DNA of 64,000 nt, taken from Pegoplata infirma (taxonomy: Eukaryota > Arthropoda > Insecta > Diptera > Anthomyiidae). A program made the position numbers and the translations under genes. Of the stretch, positions 21,337-31,093 are shown piece by piece. The first letter of the stretch is position 1. Each line of letters starts with the position of its first letter. The notes beneath the pieces were generated by a model. It had not been told where the DNA came from. It saw only the letters and a list, made by a program, of their open reading frames with translations, and ran no database searches. The stretch covers positions 178,639,021 to 178,703,020 of the forward strand of contig OY992537.1 in the NCBI GenBank assembly GCA_963921195.1, read 5' to 3'.

Positions 21337-22884
21337 AAACCACCGTGGAACGATGTTATCATATGGTGTGCTTAAAAGCGTCCTAAAGGTGGTTATTTCT
21401 ACGGTGTGAAATCAATCTTTTACATCGCTTCAAAAACGCTTCAAATCAACCTGGAACGATGTTATAAGTATTTAATATAACGTTCTAAAAGCACTTTTTT
21501 ACATTACTTTAAAAACGCCTTAAACCACCGTGGAACGATGTTATCATTTGGTGTGTTTAGAAGCGCTTTGAGGGTGGTAATCTCTACGGTGTGAGAGCAC
21601 TTGTACCACCTCTCACAGCGCTTTAAAAACGTTTTTACGATCGTACTTTTCTACCTGGGTAGTTTAACCAAACAATTTGTAAATTTAAAATTTTGGTTTT
21701 TGATTTTCTACTTTATTTTGTAAATTTACAACTTTTTTTTTGTAAGTTTACATTTTTTTTTGTAAATTTTAATTTTTTTTTGCAAATTTACAACTTTTAT
21801 TGTAAATATACGTGTTTTCAATATTTTTTTCCGGTAAAAACAGTAGTTTAACCAAATAATTTGTTAATCTACAATTTATTTTTTTCATTTTCTATTTTTT
21901 ATTTGTAAAATAACAACCTTTTTCTGTAAGTTTACAATTTTGTTTTGTAAATTTACCAAATTTTTTGTAAATTTACAAAAAAAATGTTCACCTCGAAGTT
22001 AATATTTTACAAAAAAAATTGTAAATTTACATTTTCTTTTGTTAAATCAATTTACAAATTATCCCCGTAACATTACGGGGATTCTTGCTAGTACATATTT
22101 TACAAAACCGGTCCCGTAAAATCACGGGGATTTTATGTCATTTTACAAACTTTTTTTTTTGAGTGTAGTAATAAAATAAGTTTTGTAAAATTACATTGGA
22201 ATTTTGTACTTTTCAATACATACATTTCAAACTGAAAACCTTGTAAACGATCTTTAAAAAAAATGTTTGTAATAACACATTTTTTTTGGTAGAAAGACTA
22301 AATAACATCAAGTAAAATTTTGTTGTACAATAACAGTTTTCTTGTGTAAAAAAAACTAAACACCTTGTAATATTTTTTTAATTTGTAAAATAATTCACTT
22401 TTTTGTAAATTTACCTAAAAAATTTGTAAAATAAATTTACCAACATATAATAGTAAAATTACAAAGCAAACTATATTTTTCTTTCAGACCTTTCTCAATT
22501 CAAACCATATACAGTCGAACCCGTTTATAAGGAACTCCAAGGGACCAGTAAAAATAGTTCGTTATAAACGAAGTTCGCTATATGCGGGGTATATTTATTA
22601 TCAACCTAGTTTTATTTCCAAAAAAATATACCCAATTTTGTTTTATTTTATGCTTTTTTCGTAAGTATTTTACTTATTGAAAAGAAAACATTAAAAATAT
22701 AAATAAATTTCAACAAAATTATTATATAAACCAAAAACGTCCAAACTTTTGTGAGTTTGATAAACATGATTGCCCCATATTAAAAAGTATTTATGGGAGT
22801 TCGTTATAAAAAAGGTAAATACACAAGAAATTGTGCTCGTGGGACCATAATAAGCAGTTCGTTTTAACCGAGGATTCGTTATAA

Positions 22885-23484
22885 CACAGAAAAAAATATG
22901 GAGGAAACAAATTTGAGTAATCACTTGTTTAATTTTTTAAAAAAAATTTGAGTAATTTTTTAATTGACGAAATTAAAAATTTACTCAAAAATTGAAAATA
23001 AAATTTGAGTAAATAATTTAATACAAATTTAATATTTTTTTTTATTTATTTTTTTTTCTCTTGGTGTTTTGAATTCTCATTTAGTTTATTGTTTTTTGTA
23101 TATGTATATGAAAGTTTGAAACCATCTTTATAAAATTTTACTTTGTCTTGAAGACATAAGTATATTTGGTAAAGTTTGTAAAAGCAATTTTTTTGGAAAA
23201 AAAAACTAGAAACTTTTTAAACTTTTTAAAAAAATAATTTGATACATTTTGAGTAAATTTTTACTTGACACAATTAAAAAGTTACTTAAAAATATTAAAA
23301 AATTTTGAGTAAAGATTTAATTGTGTGAATTAATAATTTACTCAAATTTTTTATTAAGCATTTAATAATTTTTTATTAAAAATTTACTTAATACTATTAA
23401 ATCGTTTACTGGTTGAAAATTGAGTAATTTTTTACTCAATAGTATTAAAAATTTACTCAAATTTTTTTTTTTTTTTTTTCTGTG
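22885..23484. mobile_element. TAA-flanked MITE with GAGTAATTTTTTACTC repeats
   Basis: The termini CACAGAAAAAAA and TTTTTTTCTGTG are flanked by TAA at 22882-22884 and 23485-23487. The interior is built of TTTGAGTAA / TTACTCAAA sites on both strands, several forming TTGAGTAATTTTTTACTCAA-type palindromes. It resembles the CACTNAAAA group in terminal layout, but the flank can be read as TAA and not TA. No coding sequence is present. Confidence 0.8.
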
Positions 23485-23654
23485 TAACATTTCCTCTTTA
23501 AAGCTTCCCAGGTATTAAGCACATATTTTTCTAAATAGCCGATATTCATAGCGTTTTTTCAAAAAACCGAGTTAACCGAGTTCGTTATAAAAGAGGTATT
23601 TTGTGCGAAAATTGTTGCCAAAACGTCGGGACTTTAGAATTAGTTCGTTATAAC

Positions 23655-24299
23655 CAGGGAAACCAAAAATATGCAGTATCATGTTTTTTCCTGCGCTTTG
23701 TATTGATAAATGGGTAAGGTATTTATCCGTTTTAGAAGATTTTAAGAAATCTGGCATCGATTTGTTACAGCATATTTTTGCATATTTTAGCCTTAAGAGC
23801 ATATTTTAGCATATTTTATGTCTAAGAGCATATTTTATCATAAGAGCATATTTTTAGAGCATATTTTCAATTTTTAGAGCATTTTTTCACTTTTTAGAGC
23901 ATATTTTCAAGTTTTTAGAGCATTTTTTAATTTTTAAAGAATTGTTTTCCCCATTTTTTTTTATAACAACACTTATTTTTAAAAATTTTTTGGGATGTTT
24001 TTTTTTTTTAATTTTGTAAGTGGATTGAAATGTTTGTTTTTTTTTCTTTTCCAAAATAACGGGGTTCTGACGATTGATTATGCTTTGGCCTGTTCTTGCT
24101 TCATTAACCCATATTAACCCTCTAACTACCCCACATAACGGTATATTTGGGCCTAAAAATTGTAAAAAACACTTCGAAAAAGGGGAAATAATTTTTTTAA
24201 GAGCATATTTTTATTGTTTTTAGAGCATATTTTCCGTTTTTAAGGGCATTTTTTAAGCGCATAAAACGTGTTTTTTAGAGCATATTTTTGGTTTCCCTG
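23655..24299. mobile_element. hAT-like MITE with AGCATATTTT repeats
   Basis: The ends are CAGGGAAACCAAAAATATGC and its exact reverse complement, a perfect 20-bp TIR. The 8-bp duplication GTTATAAC is at 23647-23654 and 24300-24307, made from the palindromic TTATAA site of the pogo-like host. Subterminal arrays of TAGAGCATATTTT fill both sides. The motif is similar to that of the element at 1-918, although the TIRs differ. Confidence 0.95.
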
Positions 24300-24667
24300 G
24301 TTATAACCGAGAGTGCGTTATAACCGAGTTCGTTATAACCGAGTTTGACTGTATAACATGATTAAAAAATTATAATACATAATTATAATTAGAGCCTGAG
24401 CTCAACTGTCTTTACAGAAAAACAAACATTGTAGTTTTCGTTTTATTAAATATACAACAATTTTTGTAAAAAGACAAAAATATTAGTAAAATAGAATTAC
24501 AAGACCTTTTACTTGTAATTTTACAAACTTTTTTTTTTTTGAGTGTATAATATGTAAGTCTGATAAATTTATACAATTTATGTCAAACTCCATTTAAAAA
24601 AAAAGAAGTTTGGTAAGTTTATACAGTATACGAGGTGTATACGAGTTTAAATGAATACGTCCAATTA

Positions 24668-26355
24668 CACTGTGTCACAAATTTTCAACAAAGTCGTGAT
24701 CAAATGAATCTGACACCTATTCTTTATGTAAATCCGAACGCTAAATCCGAACATGATGTCAGAACGGTCAAAAGTAGAACAGTTTTCGAGATATTTACGA
24801 GAAAATCGAGAAAATTACCGTTATTTGCTCTTTTCAACTTATTTTTTTTAAACCAACCAATAAAATTTTTTTAAAATTTTATCACTTAGAACGTTACCTT
24901 ATTTCAATACGAACATTTTGTGCCCAATATGATCCAGATCGGTGGAAAAATAACAAAGTTACAGTAGATTAATTACATTATCCCACTTTTCGATTTTTTT
25001 TTTAAAACACAAGTAAATATACAAAGCTAAATGTTAGTAATTAAAAGTGGTTTAATTCACTAAATCTTCACTGAAAAAAAAATTTACCATTTTTAAAGCA
25101 TGTTGAACTTAATTTAAAAAAAGAAGGGTATGCGAGGGCTCCAAAGATATTAATTCTTCTTCCAAGTATATATTTTCCTAAAACATAGTAATGCATTTAC
25201 TTAAATATATCTTAAAAGTAAGTAAAATTGTACTTAATATAAGTTTAATTGTTTTTATCCAGAGGAAAAATATTTTTTTAAAATAAGTAAAAATTTCCTT
25301 AAACTTACGGATTCTGTGGACCCTAAGGAGTCCCAATGTGAGGACCCTACGGGCCCCAATATATGGGGTCCGCCCATGAGTATGTGTGTACACTATTATA
25401 GGGTGACTATTGATTTTGATCCAAAATTTTGGTCAGAATCGCTCTATCTTGCTTAGTTTTCGAGATATGGGAATGGGGTCTTGAGAAATTTGAAAATGAA
25501 ATAACTCGAAAACTATAACTCGGAGGCCTTTCGGGTCTTCGGCGGTCATATTCTACAAGTTAAGCACTACAAAATTGCCTTTTTTTGGTATCTGCAGTAT
25601 TTGCAGAGTTATAGGCATTTGAAAATTCCGCGAAAATCGAAATTTGGATTTAAAGTTAGGGTCTCATGGGGTCTCCAGATGGGGTCCCCAAAGTACATAA
25701 AGTATTTTTTCCTTAAGTTAAGTAAATTCTTTCTTAAACTGATGAAGATATGGATTCAAATAAAGTCAATGAAATCAATAAAATAAAGATTACTTTTTTC
25801 TTAAATAAAAACAAAATTGATTAAATTAAAGAAAATGCGTTTTGGAATTAAAGATTAGTACTTAATTGATTCAAGGTCTTGAAAATGTCTATACTATTTT
25901 TAAGTAAGATACGTACTTATTTATTTTTTTTTTTGCACACAATTTTAATTTTTTTCTTTTAAGTACAACAAAATTTTTTAATAAACGATTTTTTTCTTAA
26001 ATTCAATCAATTCGCCATAAATGTAAAGAATATTTAACTTAATTTATGAAGTTTGAAATTTTGTCCACTGTAACTCTGTCATTTCTTGACTAATCTTCAC
26101 AAGCGACCCATGGTTATTTTAGGAATTTTATTATCTTTCATTAAAAAAAAGAAATACATAAATCGACGAATAGTTTTGAAGATATTTGCATTTAAGTGAC
26201 ATCATCTTTTTTAAAAACACAAATAACGCTTATTTTCGAATATCTCGAAAACTGTTCTACTTTTGACCATTCTGACTTCATATTCGGATTCAGCGGACAA
26301 TTGTACATAAAGATTAGGTGTCAGATACATTTGGTCAAAAAACTGTCACGTAGTG
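24668..26355. mobile_element. TTA-inserting foldback element
   Basis: The ends are CACTGTGTCAC and, reversed, CACTACGTGACAG, flanked by TTA (24665-24667 and 26356-26358). Arms of about 300 bp pair: the left AATCTGACACCTATTCTTTA with the right TAAAGATTAGGTGTCAGATA, and AGTAGAACAGTTTTCGAGAT with ATCTCGAAAACTGTTCTACT. The 3-bp TTA target fits PIF/Harbinger-type insertion. A CTTAA-rich element occupies the centre. No coding capacity. Confidence 0.75.
25069..25930. mobile_element. CACTGAAAA-type element with CTTAA repeats, ends unclear
   Basis: The left end CACTGAAAAAAAAATTTACC resembles the terminus at 45372 (CACTGAAAAAAAAGACATAA). Repeated TACTTAA / TTAAGTA sites lie on both sides. The centre (TTGATTTTGATCC..., GCTTAGTTTTCGAGATATGG, GGCCTTTCGGGTCTTC) matches the centre of the 45372-46452 element (AAACTAAGCGAGATAGAGCG, CCGAAAGCCCTCCG). 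So both belong to one family. I could not fix the right terminus. Confidence 0.55.
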
Positions 26356-26358
26356 TTA

Positions 26359-26741
26359 TTTTAGTAAACCTACATATAAAAATTATTTTTTTTGATTACA
26401 CACACTAGCGTTAAATTTCCATACTTTAGCGCCCTCTTGTGGCAACATATGACTTCTTAAAAATCAGAAAACCACATTTTTCGTTTAGCTTACTATTAAA
26501 CTGTAAAAATACAAAAAATCATCAACATTGAAGACATACTTCTTTTTTTGATTTTTGCCAATGAATCACTGTGTGTCTGGTGAATACCTACCTACCTGAG
26601 ACAAATAATTATATGTGCACTGTATTATATTTAGTTATAGGAAAGAAAACAAACTATTTTTTCAAGTTTGGTTAATATTTTGTTATGTTTTTAAGTAAGC
26701 TTTAAAATCATAAAAACATTAATTTTAAACTTTATTTTTTA
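26359..26741. other. No gene recognised
   Basis: Mostly AT-rich sequence between the TTA foldback and Helitron H1. It contains TTAGCGCCCTCTTGTGGC (26427-26444). The motif ACAAATAATTATATGTGCA at about 26601 has a close echo, ACAATAATTATATGTGCA, at 59754 just beyond the other end of Helitron H1. Confidence 0.4.
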
Positions 26742-28796
26742 ACTAGTCGAATAGCCTGTCCCTGCCAGGCGGAACACCAAATCACTTTTCTCAATAGTTC
26801 TAATATTTTACCAAGCTTTATAAAAAACTATGTTTGTGCTTCAAAAATTTAATATTGCTAGATTGAGTTACATCAATATATTTCCCAAACTGGAAAAAAA
26901 TTTAATGAGTATAAAAGGTTTTATTGATAAAATTTTAGAACTAAATTTAGCACGCCCATTTCGTCTCTCCGTCCATAAACCGGATATCAAAAATCCATCG
27001 TATGATATACATGGCAATTTTTCTCTTTCTTTTTATCATGAAGTGTTTTAAAATTAGCTGAAATGTTAGTAACACAATTTTTCCACTTAAATTTTTCCTT
27101 ATAATTCTCCGTACACAGTTTAAATATTAAATCTGACTTCATAAGGATATGATCCATTGTCAATACTTTATGATTTACAATTTTCAGCTTCCATAGTCAT
27201 TAGGGGTTTCAGAAATAGTTTAAGGCTCTTATTCATAATATTTATAGTAGACTTATTGTAGGTTTATTTGACAATTGTTCCTGCAATATCTGTCAAATAA
27301 ACCTACTTTAAATATATTTCAGGTTTTATGAATAACCACATAAATGTTTAAAAACTAAATTTCGCCGTCTTCCAACACTCCCCCCTGACATGAAGGCCGA
27401 AAATCCGGCTACGTTACAGATTATTTACACAAACTGAACAAAATTCACAACGGATTTTTTTTGTATTTCCGCCCTATTACTGGATATCCAGGACAGAGTT
27501 GATCTTTGCCATAGTCCGTAGCAATTTTCATCTTTCAAGGTCATAAGGTGTCTTCAAAATTTGGTAAGATGTAAAAACATAATTTCTCCACGCCCATTTA
27601 GCTGTGCCAGCCGAATTTAGAGCCAACTGCATAGTTTAATAACAACAACCGAAATTTTCGGTTGCGATAACCAAAATTTGTCTTGAAAATTTAACTTCTG
27701 TTGGTCCAAATAAATTTCGGTAATCGCAACCGAAAATTTCATGTTGTAATTAAATCATGAAGTTGGCTCTTAATTCGGCTGGCACAATTAAACTGTTTTT
27801 TTTGTGTATTCCAAAATTTTTAAATCTGACTACTTTAGGGTAAGCTCCGCCGTTAATACTAAACTCGTATCCACGCCCTTTTTCCCTCTTAATTCTCCGT
27901 CCACAGTCCAAAAATTGTAAGTCTGACTACTTAAGGATATGCTCCAGTGTCAGGACAATATGCTTGCCAATTTTCGGCTGCGTAGGTCATTAGGGCTTTA
28001 AAGTTAGTCAAATAAAAAAAAAAACAAAACACAATATTGCCTTGCCCTCTTTTCCTCTCAACTCTCCGTCTACATTAATAAAATGTTAAATCGGACTACA
28101 TTATAATATACTTCATAGTTAGGACTACATGTTAGGGATTTTCAGCTTCCGTATTAGCTTAAAAATACTCTAAACTGTTAAAAAAAAAATAATTTTACCA
28201 ACCCGGGTGAAAATGACCATGTATGTTCATATATGATGCATATGAGGCATTCCACACCAAATGTTCAGCAAAAAAAAAGTGATGTCGTGTCAATATGAAA
28301 TCAATTGCAGAGTATTCGCCCTTAGGTCTCTATTAAATAACAAAAATAAAATTTCAGTTTTTTCAAAAAGTGGGCCTTGGAGGCATGGTCAAAAATTGAA
28401 AATTTCAGCATTTTTTGCCTAAGTATCTTTATTTCAATATTTATGCCAATGAAATGAAACACAGTGATGTCTTTAAAATAAAAGTTTTTTATAGATTTTT
28501 GTATGGGCTATCGATTAAAAAAATAAAAATTGGAAAATTTTCAGAAGAAGTTCTGAATATTTTAAATTTAAATTTAAACTTTATTTATCAAAAAACATGC
28601 CACAATTTTATTTCTTTTTTAAATGTTCAAAAATTAGTTAAGGTGTATATCTATCTGTTCTGAAATTTTCAGAGATACATTTTTCCTTGTTTTCGAGAAA
28701 AAAAATCTTGAACATTGCACTATGCTTATAATTTACAATAATGGGGTATATTACGTATGCGAATGAGTAATATTAACTCTTAAAAAACATTTAAAA

Positions 28797-29053
28797 TAGA
28801 GATGTTTTCGTGGGTGAGTTTTTTTGACGATCACGCACGCTCACGAAGAAAAAGTTTCAATCACGCACGATTTTTCATTTTCCTCACGTTCACGTACGCT
28901 CACGTGAGTTGAAAAAAATGTTGTCACGTGCACGACACTCACGTGAGCGTGACTGAGCGTGAGTAAAATAAATGAGCATGCGTGATTAAAATAATTTCCT
29001 TGGTGAGAAAGCGTGATGGTAAAGAAAACAACTTACCCACGATCACATCTCTA
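28797..29053. mobile_element. Small hAT-like element at the foldback centre, CACGC repeats
   Basis: The ends TAGAGATGTTTTCGTGGG and, reversed, TAGAGATGTGATCGTGGG enclose a run of GC-rich TCACGCACGCTCACG-like sites on both strands. The flanks ATTTAAAA and TTTTAAAT agree at 6 of 8 positions but are also inverted copies of each other because the host folds here. The insertion duplication is therefore ambiguous. It is 257 bp long with no coding sequence. Confidence 0.65.
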
Positions 29054-29104
29054 TTTTAAATGTTTTTTAAGAGTTAATATTACTCATTCGCATACGTAAT
29101 ATAC

Positions 29105-30498
29105 CCCATTATTGTAAATTATAAGCATAGTGCAATGTTCAAGATTTTTTTTCTCGAAAACAAGGAAAAATGTATCTCTGAAAATTTCAGAACAGATAGA
29201 TATACACCTTAACTAATTTTTGAACATTTAAAAAAGAAATAAAATTGTGGCATGTTTTTTGATAAATAAAGTTTAAATTTAAATTTAAAATATTCAGAAC
29301 TTCTTCTGAAAATTTTCCAATTTTTATTTTTTTAATCGATAGCCCATTATTGTAAATTATAAGCATAGTGCAATGTTCAACATTTTTTTTTCTCGAAAAC
29401 AAGGAAAAATGCATCTCTGAAAATTTCAGAACAGATAGATATTAGACTGGGTCGACCATAAAGGAGAAAAAAAAGTTCCCATTGTGCGGGCTTAATTTTA
29501 AAGCTTACCTCGAAAAAATTCCATAGCCAAAATATTAGATTTTTAGGTCGCGATTTGGTACCGCCGAAATCGTTATTTATTCATAGCTTTGTCATTTGAT
29601 GTCCGATCGTTATAAAAAAAAATTTGTTAGAAAGTCCTCAGCGAGTACTAAATTTGACCCATATCTGGTTTTTACCTCAGAGGTCATCTTCTTCTAATGA
29701 TTGTTAGTTTCTCATCTTTCTACCCACTTAAATAAATTTTATTTTTTCATTAAATTATAGCACTAAGAAAATCATAAAATCCTTCCCTTGGAAGTATACA
29801 GTTAAATTAATTAACAAAAAAGTTACATTTGATGTAAGATTTTCATATACAATATAAAGAAAATTAGAAAAAACACTTGTTATTACGCCTTTAAACTATA
29901 TTTAATTTTTTTAGTTTGTATTTAAATACATACAAACAAGTGTTTTAAATCTTTTTCTATGGAAATTTAAAATCGAATGTAACTTTTTTGTTAATTAATT
30001 TAAGAGGGTACTTCTAAGGGAAGAATTTCATGAATTTTTTAGTGCTATAATTTAATGGAGAAATAAAAATCATTTAGGTGGGTAGAAAGCTGAGAAACTA
30101 ACACTCATAACACGAAGATGACCTCAGAGGTCAAAACCAGATATGGGTCAAATTTAGTACTCGCTGAGAACTTTTTAACATATTTTTTTTACAACGATCG
30201 GACATCAAATGACAAAGCTATGAACAAATAACGATTTCGGCGGTACCAAATCGCGTCCTAAAAATCTAATATTTTGGCTATGGAATTTTTTCGAGGTAAG
30301 CTTTAAAATTAAGCCCGCACAATGGGAACTTTTTTTTTTCGACCCGGTCTAATAGATATACACCTTAACTGATTTTTGAACATTTAAAAAAGAAATAAAA
30401 TTGTGGCATGTTTTTTGATAAATAAAGTTTAAATTTAAATTTAAAATATTCAGAACTTCTTCTGAAAATTTTCCAATTTTTATTTTTTTAATCGATAG
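29105..30498 (+). repeat. 238-bp tandem duplication in one arm of E1
   Basis: The block CCCATTATTGTAAATTATAA ... ATCGATAG occurs at 29105-29342 and again at 29343-29442, continuing at 30360-30498 after the hAT. The opposite arm has it once. Both junctions share CCCAT, suggesting a microhomology-mediated duplication. The hAT at 29443 entered the second unit afterwards. Confidence 0.85.
29443..30351. mobile_element. hAT-like foldback, TIR TAGACTGGGTCGA
   Basis: The ends are TAGACTGGGTCGACC and, reversed, TAGACCGGGTCGAAA. The exact 8-bp duplication ATAGATAT is at 29435-29442 and 30352-30359. The arms pair along nearly the whole 909 bp: AAAGTTCCCATTGTGCGGGC is mirrored near 30310, and GACCTCAGAGGTCA lies in both arms. 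The centre is near 29900. Non-coding. Confidence 0.92.
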
Positions 30499-31093
30499 CC
30501 CATACAAAAATCTATAAAAAACTTTTATTTTAAAGACATTACTGTGTTTCATTTCATTGGCATAAATATTGAAATAAAGATACTTAGGCAAAAAATGCTG
30601 AAATTTTCAATTTTTGACCATGCCTCCAAGGCCCACTTTTTGAGAAATCTTAAATTTTATTTTTGTTATTTAATAGTGCCCTAAGGGCGAATAGTTTGCA
30701 AATGATATCCTATTGAAACCACCATGGTTTTTCTGTAGTGGAACAGTTGGTGTGGAATGACTCATATATGGATGTCCATACAAGTGCATATCCGTAATTT
30801 GAGGGCACATGTACATTAATGATCATACATTGTCATACATGAATTTGTATGTAAAATTTTTTTTTGTATTTTTTTAAAATAATTTGTACTAATTTATGAC
30901 ACTGATTTTTTAATAAAAACTAACGAATATTTTAAAAATATACTTTGGAGACTTTATGATACTTTAGGACAGTCAAAGCTTCAAAGAATTAACCACTTTT
31001 CGAATGAATTCACAAATAAAATACATTCGATTTTTATAGTCACTGAATACAATTATCTTTAAATCCCGGGTGAAAATGACCATGTATGTTCAT

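Larger units (their letters stand above)
17795..21659. mobile_element. TA-inserting element, TIR CCCARGYAGAAA
   Basis: The ends are CCCAAGCAGAAATTCATGAC and, reversed, CCCAGGTAGAAAAGTACGAT. TA is at 17793-17794 and 21660-21661, and host CAGTA-GTTTAACC rejoins across it. Subterminal sequence has repeated modules of about 150 bp on the right (ACGCTTCAAACCACCGTGGA, CGATGTTATCAT, TCTACGGTGTG) and a partial one on the left (near 20400-20445). Two hAT-like elements and an AAACCACC-flanked element account for most of its length. Its own sequence is about 1 kb with no transposase. Confidence 0.8.
16885..22165 (+). mobile_element. TA-inserting element copy d (inside copy c2)
   Basis: The A end starts at 16885 and the B end with the CCCCGT palindromes stops at 22165. 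TA duplications are at 16883-16884 and 22166-22167. Orientation is opposite to c2. Its own sequence is 16885-17794 plus 21662-22165, about 1.4 kb, since the stretch 17795-21659 is another element. Compared with copy b it also lacks roughly the central 500 bp containing the GCCTCC core. Confidence 0.85.
22512..24351. mobile_element. pogo/Tigger-like MITE
   Basis: The ends are CAGTCGAACCCGTTTATAAG and, reversed, CAGTCAAACTCGGTTATAAC, with TA at 22510-22511 and 24352-24353. CAGT...TTATAA termini with TA duplications are the hallmark of pogo/Tigger-type Tc1-mariner elements. Subterminal AGTTCGTTATAAACGAAG-like sites recur near both ends and around 22800-22880 and 23575-23650. The element's own sequence is about 600 bp. 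Two further elements (22885-23484, 23655-24299) are nested in it. No transposase remains. Confidence 0.85.
16264..24545 (-). mobile_element. TA-inserting element copy c2, truncated and filled
   Basis: It begins abruptly at ATATGAGAATTGCGAAGGAG (the family core) and lacks the B half. The A end is intact at 24541-24545, followed by TA. Its own sequence is 16264-16882 plus 22166-22472 plus about 24430-24545. The gap at 16885-22165 is copy d of the same family, inserted at TTC-TA-GTAAT. The same uninterrupted sequence TTCTAGTAATAAAATAAG occurs in copy c (about 15515-15534), proving the junction. A second insertion of about 1.95 kb (22473-24429) carries the pogo-like element. Confidence 0.85.
28243..30764. 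mobile_element. Foldback E1, TIR TGAGKCATTCCACACCAA
   Basis: The ends TGAGGCATTCCACACCAA and, reversed, TGAGTCATTCCACACCAA are flanked by TA (28241-28242, 30765-30766) inside the ATATAT stretch of the CCCGGG element. The arms pair over about 550 bp: GGCCTTGGAGGCATGGTCAA with its mirror near 30620, and the 80-residue mirrored frames starting MPKYLYFNIYANEMK. These frames are arm sequence and no protein family is recognised. The right arm has a 238-bp tandem duplication and a hAT insertion. A small element sits at the hairpin centre. Confidence 0.85.
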
